Notes: a model not told the origin generated them from the sequence alone. A stretch of DNA of 64,000 nt from JABMNT01 sp048262255 (GCA_048262255.1 JBLXFH010000006.1:62001-126000); one strand, 5' to 3'; numbered from the stretch's first letter, positions 8,920-18,249 are shown. Program-made: numbers and translations.

Positions 8920-10064
8920 ATCACCTCGATGGAGGCTTGCAGGGCGCCGGCTGTTTTGACGGCCTGCAGGATCGTGATCATGTCGCGAGGACCGATGCCA
9001 AGGGCGTTCAGCCCGTTCACCAGCTCCTGTAGGGAAACGCCATCCTGCAAAACGGTCAACCGTTTGTCTTCGCCCTGATCAATCTGGATATCTGTACGGT
9101 TTACCGTTTCTGTTGTTCCGACTTCGGCAAATGGCCCCGGTTGGACAACCTGATCGGCCTCCGTAATGCGGATCGTTAGGGACCCTTGTGCGATGGCGAC
9201 GGTGCTGATGCGAACATTCTCGCCCATCACAATCACTCCGGACTGTTCGTCGATAACGACGCGGGCCAACTGATCCGGTTCAATCCTGAGCTGTTCAATG
9301 TCGGTCAAAAGGTTGACGACATTTTTCTGATAACTGTCGGGGACCTGAACCTCAATGGTTGAGGGGTCCAGAGATGCCGCGGCAGATGTTCCCAAAAAGG
9401 CATTTACCGCCTGGGCAACACGACGCGCCGTCGTGAAATCGGGGTTGCGGAGAGTCATCTTGACGGATCTCAGACTGGCCAGGTCAAAACCCAGCTCACG
9501 TTCGACAATCGCCCCGTTGGCTATGCGACCACTTGTTGGGACACCTTTGACAACGGTTTCGGCATTGCCGGTTGCGGCAAAACCGCCAACCGCCAGCTGT
9601 CCTTGAGAAACCGCATAAACTTCGCCATCGGCACCCAACAGCGGGGTCACCAGCAAAGTGCCGCCCAACAAACTTTCTGAATCGCCCAAAGCGCTTACCG
9701 TCACGTCAATGCGGCTGCCCTGGCGCGAAAAAGCGGGTAGGGAGGCGGTAACCATAACGGCGGCGACGTTCTCGGAGTCCAGTCCGGCATCCGTCGGCTT
9801 AACACCAAGGCGATTCAGCATGGCTTGCAGGCTTTGTTTCGTGAAATGGCCAGTTGCCAGGGTATCTCCGGTATTGTTGAGGCCGACAACCAGGCCGTAA
9901 CCGACCAGTAAGTTGTCGCGAACGCCTTCAAACTGGACCACGTCCTTGATGCGGGACGATGCGGCGGCTGAATGGGTGTAGACAAATGAGAAAAGCAATG
10001 CGGTAAAAACCACTATTGTTTTCACAATTTTATTACGGTTGATGTCTGTTCCTGTCGTAATCAT
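8916..10064 (-). CDS. flgI: Flagellar P-ring protein FlgI
   Basis: FlgI builds the P ring around the rod in the peptidoglycan layer. The 382-aa length is normal. A signal peptide (basic NRNK, then a hydrophobic run, cleavage near AAAS) is followed by the family start SRIKDVVQFEGVRDN and the motifs GLNNTGDT and ASLPAFSRQGSRIDVTVSAL. The last residues (LQASIEVM) are typical. It is first in its unit, preceded by a sigma-54 type promoter with an expected leader of about 36 bases. Confidence 0.97.
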   Translation of the reverse strand: MITTGTDINRNKIVKTIVVFTALLFSFVYTHSAAASSRIKDVVQFEGVRDNLLVGYGLVVGLNNTGDTLATGHFTKQSLQAMLNRLGVKPTDAGLDSENVAAVMVTASLPAFSRQGSRIDVTVSALGDSESLLGGTLLVTPLLGADGEVYAVSQGQLAVGGFAATGNAETVVKGVPTSGRIANGAIVERELGFDLASLRSVKMTLRNPDFTTARRVAQAVNAFLGTSAAASLDPSTIEVQVPDSYQKNVVNLLTDIEQLRIEPDQLARVVIDEQSGVIVMGENVRISTVAIAQGSLTIRITEADQVVQPGPFAEVGTTETVNRTDIQIDQGEDKRLTVLQDGVSLQELVNGLNALGIGPRDMITILQAVKTAGALQASIEVM

Positions 10065-10111
10065 TGCGTACCTACTTGTTCCCGCTTTTTTGGTTCTTCC
10101 CCAATATCAAT

Positions 10112-10126
10112 GCGAATTTCATGCCA
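10112..10126 (-). promoter_or_regulatory. Sigma-54 (-24/-12) promoter of the flgI unit
   Basis: On the minus strand the 15-mer TGGCATGAAATTCGC keeps GG and GC exactly 10 bases apart, as RpoN promoters require. It matches TGGCAC-N5-TTGC at the key positions. The predicted start near 10,100 lies about 36 bases before the FlgI ATG. Two more elements with the same spacing precede flgE and flgF in this window, which makes chance unlikely. Confidence 0.8.
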
Positions 10127-10200
10127 ATTTTATAAAAACATAAGTTATTGAAAAGAAACGATAATTTTTATGTCTAGGTCAAAAACAGAGGCTTTGTGTG

Positions 10201-10213
10201 AAACAGACTGTTT
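10201..10213. promoter_or_regulatory. Palindrome AAACAG-A-CTGTTT upstream of flgI
   Basis: A perfect 6-1-6 inverted repeat lies about 100 bases upstream of the expected flgI transcription start, where sigma-54 activators usually bind. A related AAACAGAC sequence occurs on the minus strand at 13,322-13,329 above flgE, at a different distance. A binding site for the flagellar activator (FlbD type) is possible but unproven. Confidence 0.3.
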
Positions 10214-10262
10214 AAGAGGTAGTTTTTACCCGGTAAGAAATGCGCTATTCCCCGACCTATGA

Positions 10263-13211
10263 TCAGGCTTTCAGGTCGCGCGCCACCATGACCATCTCGT
10301 CGACGGTCTTGAAAACGGTTGCATTCGAATTGTAGGCGTTTTGAACCATCATCATTTTCGTGAATTCATCCGCCATATCGACGTTTGACAGTTCGACTGA
10401 ATAGGGCGTGAAAGATGCAATGCCCGACGTATCGGCGGCAAAGGTCTCGGCTTCGCCAGAGTCGGCGGAAGCTCTGAAGACCATACCGTTAAGGGTGTCC
10501 AAACCGTTCGGGTTGGTGAAGGTCGCTAACGGTAGTTTATAAACCAGGCGCTGGGTGCCGTCGTCAAAATTGCCGAGGACATGCCCGGTGGAATCAAATG
10601 TAACGCGGGTCATATTGGCGGCGGCCAGACCGTTATGGGAATAGGTATAGGGTAAAAAGTCATCGCCAAACTGAGTAAAGTCGGAGACATCAAGAGATAC
10701 TGTGGATGTTGCCCCGTCAGCAAAACTCATCGTGAATTCAGTGGTGACAGGGTTGGTCCCGATAATTTCACCCAGTTCTGAAAAATCGATCGTTTGTGCG
10801 GCGCTTGTCTGGTAGGTGGTGTTGGTACCGAGGACAACGCCGTTATCGTCAGTGACGGCGACAGCGGCTGTGGTATTGGTCAGGGTCGCGGTATTATCCA
10901 GTGTTCCGGTTTGGGCAGGAACGCTGGCGGATGTGGTCAGGGTGCTGCCGCTGGAAACCGCCGTCAGAACAAGCGCGCCAGCGGCTCCTGCTGCGGCGTT
11001 GACGATACCGCCGACATTGGCGTCGGCATTGATCTGGGAGACCAGTGCGTCGCGGATGGCGTTAAGATTAGCCTCCGTACCATCTGTCGTATAGGTGACC
11101 GTATAACCGTTCACCGTTACGCTATATTGATCACCAACATCTCCCGCGGTCCCGGTCAGAGTCACCGTATCGACCTGGGCAACAGCGCCAACCTCCGTTG
11201 CGGAGGCTGAGGTGGTCATGCTGGTGCCATCGTCATTGGTGATGGTTGTATTTGTTGTGGCGGAACTGTCATCGGTGCCGACCGGTCGGTTGGTCGCGCT
11301 GGCAGATGATGTAAAGGTGGCTCCGGGTGTTGATGCGATGAGGGTCAAATCACCGGCACCACCGCCAGCCGCCGCCGTGACCAAGGGCCCCACAGTCGCG
11401 TCAGCGCCAATGGCGGCAATAAGTCCGTCGCGGACATCGGATATGGTCGTGTCCGTTTCCTGTACCGTATAGCTGACCGGGTTGCCATTGACGTTGACGG
11501 TATAGACATCACCAAAATCAATGGTGCCCGAAATGCTGATTGTATTGAGTTGAACGGCATTGGCCGTGGTCGTGGTACCGGAGGCTGTGCTGTCATTGGT
11601 CGCGCCAAAATTGGCGGCGCTTGCCGACGAGGTAAAGGCGACGCCTGCGCTATCCGCCGTCAGGGTGAGTGCGCCTGCAGGCCCGCCTGCCGCTGCCGTA
11701 ACCAGTGCACCGACTGTTCCATCGGCATTGATTGCCGCAAACAGGCCGTCTCTGACATCGGATATGGTGACGTCGCCCGGTTGTACGGTATAGGTGACAG
11801 GGGTGCCGTCGACGGTAACCGTATATTGGTCACCGGTTTCCACCGTACCGGAAATGGCGATGGTGTCGACCTGGGCGGTGTTGGCGGTGGTATTGGCATT
11901 TGCCGCAGTGCTGTCATTCGTGCCAGCTGCTATGTTGGTTGCGCTTGCCGAAGAGGAGAAAGCCGTGCCGGATGTGGTGGCTGTCAGGGTGATGGCGCCA
12001 GAGGCACCTCCGGCCGCCGCTGTGACCAGTCCACTGACCGTTGCATCGGCGGTGATGGCAGCCAACAGCCCGTCGCGAATATCGGAGAGCGTCGCGTCGC
12101 TTGTTTGCACCGTATAATTGACCGCGTTGCCGTCGACCACAACCGAATAGACATCGCCGGCGTCAACGGTGCCGGAAATGGTGACGGTATCGACCTGGGC
12201 CGTCGTTGCGCCGACGTTGTCGGTGATCGTGATTTCACCCGGACCGTTGCCAGCAGAAGCCGTTACCCGGTTGCCGACAATGGCGTTCGCGTTAATGGCG
12301 GCAACAAAGGCATTTCGGACTTCTGAAATATCGGCCTCTGTGCCTGTTGTCGTATAAGAGACCGTATTCCCATTGACGGTAACCGCGTAGGTGTCGCCTG
12401 CTTCAACAGTGCCCTGAATGACCAGTGTATCGGTTTGTGGTGTAGCGGCCCGGCTGGTGGTTGCCGATACCTCCCATTGGTTTGTCGCGCTTTTGGTAAA
12501 ATTCAAGGTGGCCGTCTGCACGTTGCCATTGGAATCAACAACATTGATTGTATAGGTTTCCAGATTGTCATTTTCAGTGCCGGTGTTCGCGCCCAATACG
12601 GTGGCGGCGTGGTCTGAAATGATTTCATTGGAAGCGGGCAGGTTTAAGCTGAGATTAGCCGTCGATGTTGACTGGAAAATTTCGGAAAAGGCGTAACTGT
12701 CAACCCGTAACGGCTGCAATGCTCCGGTATTTGAAAACGAGCCGTCGGCTTCCGGCGCCCAGCCCAGCAGATAGTAGCCGTTTTTATCGACCAGATAACC
12801 GTTGGTGATGGTAATGGTACTGCCATCGTCTGCGGTCACCGATGAGGTTTCGTCCGCCGTTGCAATCCGGAAAGAGCCGTCGCGGGTATAAAACATGTTT
12901 TCCGGATTGGTCGAATTGAGGGAGTCGGTGAGCTGGTAAAAACCGGTGCCGACGATTGCGAGATCAAGATCGCTTGTTGTGCTGGTGATGACCCCTTGCT
13001 GGTCGATGCGCATATAGTCTTTGGGTTTGACCCCGCCCAGATCCGATTGGTTCTGATCGAGTGTTCTGCTTATCAGCGTTTCGAAATTGGTATCCGTGCG
13101 CTTGTAGCCCCCGGTGTTTACGTTCGCAATGTTGCTACCGATGGTGTTCAGCGCGTGGGCATTGCTCCGCATTCCGAGAGTACTGGTCTGAAAAAAACTG
13201 TAACCAACCAT
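10263..13211 (-). CDS. flgE: Flagellar hook protein FlgE, enlarged by tandem repeats
   Basis: FlgE polymerises into the hook. The N-terminus (MVGYSFFQTSTLGMRSNAHA, then GSNIANVNTGGYKR) and the C-terminus (FTKMMMVQNAYNSNATVFKT, ending MVARDLKA) are the conserved D0 parts. Start 13,211 is chosen because a GGAG lies 7 bases upstream. The longer frame from 13,265 has no ribosome site and begins at the predicted transcription start. The protein is 982 aa against roughly 400-600 in most species. Five repeats of about 107 residues fill residues ~255-786. They are Thr/Ala/Asp-rich and have no cysteine, as expected of exported surface domains. The gene has its own sigma-54 promoter. Confidence 0.95.
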   Translation of the reverse strand: MVGYSFFQTSTLGMRSNAHALNTIGSNIANVNTGGYKRTDTNFETLISRTLDQNQSDLGGVKPKDYMRIDQQGVITSTTSDLDLAIVGTGFYQLTDSLNSTNPENMFYTRDGSFRIATADETSSVTADDGSTITITNGYLVDKNGYYLLGWAPEADGSFSNTGALQPLRVDSYAFSEIFQSTSTANLSLNLPASNEIISDHAATVLGANTGTENDNLETYTINVVDSNGNVQTATLNFTKSATNQWEVSATTSRAATPQTDTLVIQGTVEAGDTYAVTVNGNTVSYTTTGTEADISEVRNAFVAAINANAIVGNRVTASAGNGPGEITITDNVGATTAQVDTVTISGTVDAGDVYSVVVDGNAVNYTVQTSDATLSDIRDGLLAAITADATVSGLVTAAAGGASGAITLTATTSGTAFSSSASATNIAAGTNDSTAANANTTANTAQVDTIAISGTVETGDQYTVTVDGTPVTYTVQPGDVTISDVRDGLFAAINADGTVGALVTAAAGGPAGALTLTADSAGVAFTSSASAANFGATNDSTASGTTTTANAVQLNTISISGTIDFGDVYTVNVNGNPVSYTVQETDTTISDVRDGLIAAIGADATVGPLVTAAAGGGAGDLTLIASTPGATFTSSASATNRPVGTDDSSATTNTTITNDDGTSMTTSASATEVGAVAQVDTVTLTGTAGDVGDQYSVTVNGYTVTYTTDGTEANLNAIRDALVSQINADANVGGIVNAAAGAAGALVLTAVSSGSTLTTSASVPAQTGTLDNTATLTNTTAAVAVTDDNGVVLGTNTTYQTSAAQTIDFSELGEIIGTNPVTTEFTMSFADGATSTVSLDVSDFTQFGDDFLPYTYSHNGLAAANMTRVTFDSTGHVLGNFDDGTQRLVYKLPLATFTNPNGLDTLNGMVFRASADSGEAETFAADTSGIASFTPYSVELSNVDMADEFTKMMMVQNAYNSNATVFKTVDEMVMVARDLKA
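10855..12450 (-). repeat. Five tandem ~107-aa repeats in FlgE
   Basis: Each unit follows the pattern Q.DT..ISGTV..GD.Y.V.V.G..V.YTV....T.SDVRDGL.AAI.AD..VG..V.AAAGG..G.LTL.A. Units 2, 3 and 4 are the most alike, while units 1 and 5 at the edges have diverged and carry YTT.GTEA variants. That pattern fits expansion from the middle of the array. The first unit begins near 12,450 and the last ends near 10,855; borders are by eye. Confidence 0.85.
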
Positions 13212-13274
13212 GCGCCTGCTCCAAAGATCTGCAGTCCGCAAAACGGACCTGTCGTTATTAGCCAATCTATTAAA

Positions 13275-13289
13275 GCAAATTTGATGCCA
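13275..13289 (-). promoter_or_regulatory. Sigma-54 (-24/-12) promoter of flgE
   Basis: The minus strand reads TGGCATCAAATTTGC, with GG-N10-GC spacing and the full TTGC -12 box. The predicted start is near 13,263, leaving a ~52-base leader before the ATG at 13,211. It lies between the fbpC stop and flgE, so flgE can be expressed independently of the iron transporter upstream. Confidence 0.8.
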
Positions 13290-13397
13290 GTTTTGACCGG
13301 GCTTAAATCATTGAAACTATTGTCTGTTTTTCAGGTATCGGGGGATGGGAAGGGCGTTTTTGCCGAATGGGTCACCGGGTGTGAAAAAACTGCCGGG

Positions 13398-14438
13398 TCA
13401 GTCTGCAGCAAACACAAAGGCGTCCTGTGGGTTTACACTGACCGATACCAGACTGCCGGGGGCTGGTAAAAACACACCCGGAACCCGAGCTTCAACAAGG
13501 GTTGAAGAGGTGGACTGGTGGGGGAGGCGTAGCACAATATGGCTGGCGCGGCCCAGTGAGCGGGCATTGACGATTTCAATGCCGGATTCTGATGGGGCCA
13601 GTTGTAGGCCATCGGGCCGAATAAGAAGCTGGGCGTCGCTTCCTTCATCAAGATGGGGTGCCGGGAATCTGCCAAGCGGGGTCATAATCGCGCCGTCTTT
13701 AACCCTACCATCCAGCCGGTTGACGCTCCCAAACAACCGGGTGACGAACGGGCTGTTGGGTTGAAAATAGATTTCATCCGGGGTCCCATTCTGGATGATC
13801 AAGCCGTGGTTCATGACCAGAATGCGGTCGGCCATAAACATGGCTTCTTCCGGATCGTGGGTGACCATCAGGGTGGCGACACCGGTTTCTTTGAGAAACC
13901 CGAGCGTGTCTTCACGTATTTCCGCCCGCCGGGTTACATCAAGACCTGAAAACGGCTCGTCGAGAAACAAGACACCGGGTTCGGGTGCAATAGCACGCAA
14001 CAGGGCAACCCGTTGCTGCTGTCCACCGGACAATGTATGCGGATAGGCATTTGCGTAGGCCTGCAGGCCCATTTGCTGAAGGGCGTTTTCCGCCCAGGCC
14101 TGGCGCGCCGGATTGGTTTTGATGCCAAACAGGATATTCCGCATCACTGTCAGGTGGGGAAACAGGGCATAATCCTGAAACATAAGGCCGACGCCACGTT
14201 TTTCCGGCGGTAGATTAATTCCGGTATCACTGCTGGCGACCGTTTGATCGGCGATAAGCACTTCGCCGGATTGCAGATTTTCAAGACCCGCCGCGACACG
14301 CAGCAAGGTGGTCTTCCCGCATCCGGAAGGGCCAAGCAGGCAGTTAAGTTCACCCGCTTCCACGGATACCGATACATTCCGAACCACTTCTTTATTATCA
14401 AAGGCATGGGTCAGGGCATTGACCTGGAGGCGGCTCAT
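13398..14438 (-). CDS. fbpC: Iron(III) ABC transporter ATP-binding protein FbpC
   Basis: A 346-aa ABC ATPase that powers ferric iron uptake with FbpB and FbpA. Visible motifs are Walker A GPSGCGKTT, the Q-loop in LMFQDYALFPHL, signature LSGGQQQRVALLRA, Walker B VLFLDEP and the switch histidine in MVTHDPEEAMFMAD. A C-terminal regulatory/TOBE-like region follows, as in FbpC. The start at 14,438 is set by a 4-base ATGA overlap with the permease stop. The longer frame upstream lies inside the permease gene and lacks family similarity. The substrate is inferred from the operon. Confidence 0.9.
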   Translation of the reverse strand: MSRLQVNALTHAFDNKEVVRNVSVSVEAGELNCLLGPSGCGKTTLLRVAAGLENLQSGEVLIADQTVASSDTGINLPPEKRGVGLMFQDYALFPHLTVMRNILFGIKTNPARQAWAENALQQMGLQAYANAYPHTLSGGQQQRVALLRAIAPEPGVLFLDEPFSGLDVTRRAEIREDTLGFLKETGVATLMVTHDPEEAMFMADRILVMNHGLIIQNGTPDEIYFQPNSPFVTRLFGSVNRLDGRVKDGAIMTPLGRFPAPHLDEGSDAQLLIRPDGLQLAPSESGIEIVNARSLGRASHIVLRLPHQSTSSTLVEARVPGVFLPAPGSLVSVSVNPQDAFVFAAD

Positions 14439-16171
14439 CGCGTGATATCCAATACGTCCTCTTGATTGCCGTGTTGACCGGGGCGTGAGTTGACAATGTT
14501 CCAACTCAGCAGAATTACCGGAAGGATGCCAGCGCCAACAATCGTCAGTGCGCCCAAAGCCGACTCTTCCAAGAGTTCGCTGGAGGCGTACTGAAAGACA
14601 AATGTCGCCAGCGTGTCGTAATTGAAGGGGCGCAGTATCAATGTCAGGGGAAGCTCCTTCATGCAATCGACAAAAACCAGTAGCCCGGCGGTCATCAAGC
14701 TGCCGCGCACCAACGGCAAATGGACCCGGCGCAAGGTTGCTGCAGGCCCCAGCCCCAGGGTGCGGGCGGCTCCATCCATATTGGGAGTGATTTTGCTAAG
14801 GCTGGCTTCCAGTGTGCCGTAGGACAGAGCCAGAAAGCGGGCCATATAACCGTAAATAACAGCCGCGATGGTGCCACTGATTAATAGTCCGCTTGAGATT
14901 CCGATGGTCTTTTGCAGGAGGCTATCAAGCCAGTTGTCAAAAGCGCCCAGCGGTATGACAACGCCGATGGCCAGAATGGCGCCGGGAACTGCATAACCGA
15001 TGCTGGCAAACCGGGTCGCAAAACGCACCAATGTGGAGCCATGGACACGCACACCATAGGCCATGAACAAGCCAATCATCACGGACCCGACAGCAGCAAT
15101 CGACGAGAGCGTGAGGCTGTTGGCCACATGCTGAAAGTAGTTGGCCGCCAATGTCTGCTCATAAAATTGCATTGAGTAGGACGCAAGGACGGCAGCTGGA
15201 AGCCCAAAACCGAGCATGAGCGGTAAGGCGCAAGCCAGAAACGCCAGAACCGCTTTTCCGCCTCTTAACGGAAAACTGGGCAGGGCGCTGTATTTGCTTG
15301 AAGTATGGTGATAACGCTGGCCGCTGCGAGCTGTGCGTTCAAGAGCAATCAGGGTAAAGACAAAGATCAGCATGACGGAAGCGAGTTGCGCGGCGCCGGA
15401 CCGACTGTTCATGTTGAGCCATACATCGTAAATTCCAACGGTAAATGTGTTGACGGCAAAAAATTCCACTGTGCCAAGGTCATTCAGGCACTCCATGAGG
15501 GCCAGCGTCATGCCGATGACGATTGCCGGGCGGGCCAACGGCAGAGCGACACGGAAGAAGGATCGCCAGGGACCGTTGCCAAGCGTCCGGCTGACATCAA
15601 GTACGCAAATGGATTGTTCCAGGAACGCGGCACGGGCGAGCAGATACACATAAGGATACAGGACCAGTGTCATGACGATAATTGCTCCCCCAAGAGAGCG
15701 AATTTCCGGAAACCAGTAATCCTGACGATTGGCCCATCCAAAAACCTCACGCAGCAGAACCTGAACCGTTCCTGCGTATTCCAGCTGATCCGTAATCACA
15801 AAAGCCAGAACATATCCCGGAACCGCAAGCGGCAAGAGCAGAGCCCAGCTGAAAAGGCGGCTGCCCGGAAAGGTGCACATGGTGACCAGCCAGGCTGTGC
15901 CTGTTCCGATGATCATAACGCCCAACCCAACACCCATCATTAACAGAAGGGTTGTTGAAATGTAGGAACCCAGAACGGTGTTCAGCAAGTGTCCCCAGAT
16001 GTCGTCACTGGGTGAAATTGCAAGATAGATAACGGCAAACAGGGGGAGTGCAATCAGTCCGGCAATCGCCAGCACGCCAAAAGCCCACAAATCAAAACGC
16101 ATGCGGGTCCGCTTCAGCCAAAGGCCAATAGACGGCGGAGGAGAAGTCGAAAGAGGCGCGCTTGATGTCAC
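14435..16171 (-). CDS. fbpB: Iron(III) ABC transporter permease FbpB
   Basis: A 578-aa inner-membrane permease with about twelve hydrophobic segments in two homologous halves, the fused arrangement of FbpB/SfuB/AfuB ferric permeases. Each half shows an EAA-type loop: EQSICVLDVSRTLGNGPWRS in the first, and SLSKITPNMDGAARTLGLGP in the second. It lies downstream of fbpA, separated by a terminator-like hairpin, and overlaps fbpC. Expression is probably by readthrough from the fbpA promoter at a lower level than the binding protein. Confidence 0.92.
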   Translation of the reverse strand: MTSSAPLSTSPPPSIGLWLKRTRMRFDLWAFGVLAIAGLIALPLFAVIYLAISPSDDIWGHLLNTVLGSYISTTLLLMMGVGLGVMIIGTGTAWLVTMCTFPGSRLFSWALLLPLAVPGYVLAFVITDQLEYAGTVQVLLREVFGWANRQDYWFPEIRSLGGAIIVMTLVLYPYVYLLARAAFLEQSICVLDVSRTLGNGPWRSFFRVALPLARPAIVIGMTLALMECLNDLGTVEFFAVNTFTVGIYDVWLNMNSRSGAAQLASVMLIFVFTLIALERTARSGQRYHHTSSKYSALPSFPLRGGKAVLAFLACALPLMLGFGLPAAVLASYSMQFYEQTLAANYFQHVANSLTLSSIAAVGSVMIGLFMAYGVRVHGSTLVRFATRFASIGYAVPGAILAIGVVIPLGAFDNWLDSLLQKTIGISSGLLISGTIAAVIYGYMARFLALSYGTLEASLSKITPNMDGAARTLGLGPAATLRRVHLPLVRGSLMTAGLLVFVDCMKELPLTLILRPFNYDTLATFVFQYASSELLEESALGALTIVGAGILPVILLSWNIVNSRPGQHGNQEDVLDITR

Positions 16172-16215
16172 TGTCAGTTTCCCAGGTTTTTAGGCCTCCA
16201 GTCCTACAGAAAAAA

Positions 16216-16240
16216 GCGGGTGGGAAAAAGCCCCACCCGC
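16216..16240 (-). terminator. Hairpin terminator between fbpA and fbpB
   Basis: The arms GCGGGTGGG and CCCACCCGC form a 9-bp GC-rich stem with a 7-base loop. On the minus strand it is followed directly by a run of six T. It stands after the fbpA stop (16,306) and before the fbpB start. This is the usual way to make the binding protein in excess over the membrane subunits. Confidence 0.8.
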
Positions 16241-16305
16241 ATAAAAAATTCTGTCTTATCCACGCATTCAGGCGTGTTGTATTGACCGGATGCGATTAGC
16301 TGCGA

Positions 16306-17373
16306 TCAGCTGCTCGGGCCATCGTCAAACCCAACTTTGTCAACCAACTTGGAGGCGGCAGCCCGGTTCTTGGCGATTTCTTCCAGGCTGAGGGTGTCCA
16401 TTTTGAAATCACCCCATGATTTTACAAGTTCAGACCGCTCAACGCCTTTTTTGACCGGATACTCATGATTCTGTGAAGCGTACATTTTTTGGGCAATGTC
16501 TCCACTCAGAAATTCGATCAACTTGACCGCATTTTCTTTGTGTTTTGCCGTGCTGGTAACGCCGGCTCCGGAAATGTTGACGTGCTGGCCACCGCCTTGC
16601 TGATCCAGGAACACCACGCGGACAGCATTTGCCCAGTCCTTTTGTTCCGGATTTTTGTCGTTGGTCGCCATGTAACCCATGTAATAGTTGTTGGTCAGGG
16701 CAATATTACAAACCCCTTCATAAATGCCTTTGGCCTGGGCCCGGTCATTGCCCTGAGGTTTGCGTGCCAGATTGGCTTTGATGCCGCGCAGCCATTTTTC
16801 AGCTTCTGCTTCACCTTTATTGGCAATGACAGAGGCGATCAGAGCTACGTTGTATGCATGTTTGCCGGAGCGGATGCAGATACTGTTACGGAATTTCGGG
16901 TCGGTCAGTCCACTAAGTGTCGTGACTTCACCTTCTTTGATGCGTTCCTTGCTAGCCAGGACCATGCGGGCACGAATCGTCAAGCCAAACCAGAGACCAT
17001 CCGGATGGCGGAGATGGGCGGGAATGTTGGCTGAAAGTGTCTCTGACTGAACCGATTGCAGCAATCCGGCTTCTTTCAATTCGTTCAGGCGACCAATATC
17101 GACTGTCAGAACCGCATCGGCCGGGTTGTTTGCACCGGCGGCACGAATTTTTTCCAGCATGCCTTTCTGCGCATACACCGTATTGACTTTAATGCCGGTT
17201 TGTTTGGTGAATTCGTCAAGCATCGGCTGAATAAGGAACGGTTGCCGATAGGAATAGAGATTTACTTCCTGCGCATCAGCCGCTTGTACTGGAGCCGCAC
17301 TGAAACTAATGGCGGCGCTGGTAACGATTGCGGACATAAAAGCCCGTGAAAATAAGGGTATCTGTGAGGTCAT
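16306..17373 (-). CDS. fbpA: Periplasmic iron(III)-binding protein FbpA/FutA type
   Basis: A 355-aa substrate-binding protein that captures ferric iron in the periplasm and passes it to FbpB. A signal peptide (cleavage after PVQAADA) is followed by VNLYSYRQPFLIQPMLDEF, with a YSYRQ motif like the FutA/Idi branch. Ligand tyrosines are expected in the NNYYMGY segment. The start at 17,373 has an AGGA nine bases upstream. It is the first gene of the fbpABC operon, which interrupts the flagellar block between flgE and fliX. Confidence 0.92.
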   Translation of the reverse strand: MTSQIPLFSRAFMSAIVTSAAISFSAAPVQAADAQEVNLYSYRQPFLIQPMLDEFTKQTGIKVNTVYAQKGMLEKIRAAGANNPADAVLTVDIGRLNELKEAGLLQSVQSETLSANIPAHLRHPDGLWFGLTIRARMVLASKERIKEGEVTTLSGLTDPKFRNSICIRSGKHAYNVALIASVIANKGEAEAEKWLRGIKANLARKPQGNDRAQAKGIYEGVCNIALTNNYYMGYMATNDKNPEQKDWANAVRVVFLDQQGGGQHVNISGAGVTSTAKHKENAVKLIEFLSGDIAQKMYASQNHEYPVKKGVERSELVKSWGDFKMDTLSLEEIAKNRAAASKLVDKVGFDDGPSS

Positions 17374-17471
17374 CTGCTAACATCCTGTTTAGATTTGTAT
17401 TGATGCAATGATATTAAAAATTATTCGCATCTTGTGCATACATTTTTACAGGCGTCGGGATGAAATGTAAA

Positions 17472-17486
17472 TGCTAATCATTCGCG
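17472..17486. promoter_or_regulatory. Possible Fur-like operator upstream of fbpA
   Basis: The sequence TGCTAAT-C-ATTCGCG is an imperfect 7-1-7 inverted repeat with the central AAT-C-ATT of Fur boxes, about 100 bases upstream of the fbpA start. Alphaproteobacteria often use RirA or Irr instead of Fur for iron control, so this is tentative. Confidence 0.3.
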
Positions 17487-17654
17487 TTTGCTGTTACTCT
17501 TTCTGTGCCGGAAATAATAACTGGCAAAGTACGGATTGGCGGCAACCGGATATCCGCGTATACTCAACAACAGATGCCTGCGGAATATGGCACGGTTAAA
17601 CGCTTGAAAGTGGTAGAATTAATATTTTTTTATAAAATTTTTAGGTGATTGACG

Positions 17655-18083
17655 ATGAATGTTTCAAAAATAGGTGGTCCGAAGGAGCCGCAGGGAACCC
17701 GTAAGAAGGGTTCGGTTTCCGGAACCAGTGGAGCTTTTGCGGATAGCCTGAAAACAGCCCAGACGGAAACGGAATCGGCCCCGGTTACCGAATCCGGTAC
17801 CGTCGGCAATGTCAGTTCCGTATTTGCCGTTCAGGAAGTTCCCGATGCATTGGAGCAACGCTCACGAAAACAGGCCATGATCTATGGCAATGATTTGTTG
17901 GAACGGCTTGATCAATTGAAAATCGGTGTTTTGGATGGTAGTATTCCCAAGGAAAAACTTACGGATCTTGCTCACCATTTACGTCAAAAGCGGCAATCCA
18001 GTTCCGATGAGAGGCTTAACGAAATAATTGCCGAGATAGAATTGCGGGCCGAAGTGGAAATCGCAAAGCTGTCCCGTCGTTAA
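17655..18083 (+). CDS. fliX: Flagellar assembly regulator FliX
   Basis: FliX links early flagellar assembly to the sigma-54 activator FlbD in Caulobacter. This 142-aa protein has a Ser/Thr-rich, poorly structured N-terminal half. Its helical C-terminal half is typical of the family (LLERLDQLKIGVLDGSIPKE, then a charged stretch ending AEVEIAKLSRR). ATG at 17,655 is preferred, with AGG 9 bases upstream; a TTG at 17,649 would be too close. Its presence agrees with the three sigma-54 promoters on hook and basal-body units here. It runs opposite to the fbp operon. Confidence 0.88.
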   Translation: MNVSKIGGPKEPQGTRKKGSVSGTSGAFADSLKTAQTETESAPVTESGTVGNVSSVFAVQEVPDALEQRSRKQAMIYGNDLLERLDQLKIGVLDGSIPKEKLTDLAHHLRQKRQSSSDERLNEIIAEIELRAEVEIAKLSRR

Positions 18084-18249
18084 TAAAGTCCAGTATTCTG
18101 AACCTGGTTACAATACTTCCCTCAACATTTTCAATGAATTAAGCGATATGCAAAAGCCGTAAATGGGGCTTGCGGTTCCCGCATTCCCCACTTATATTCC
18201 CGGCGCTATAAATCCTTATCAGCGCAACAAACAGGAGTCTTAGCGAGGA

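Noticed and set aside
11550..12326. Long open frames antisense to the FlgE repeats
   Set aside because: They arise from the biased codon use of the repeat array, are low in complexity and have no ribosome site or family features.
15305..15943. Open frame antisense to fbpB
   Set aside because: It lies wholly over a well-supported permease gene, has odd composition and no recognisable domain.
17588..17600. TGGCACG upstream of fliX as a fourth sigma-54 promoter
   Set aside because: The GG and the next GC are 11 bases apart instead of 10, and sigma-54 does not tolerate a changed spacing.
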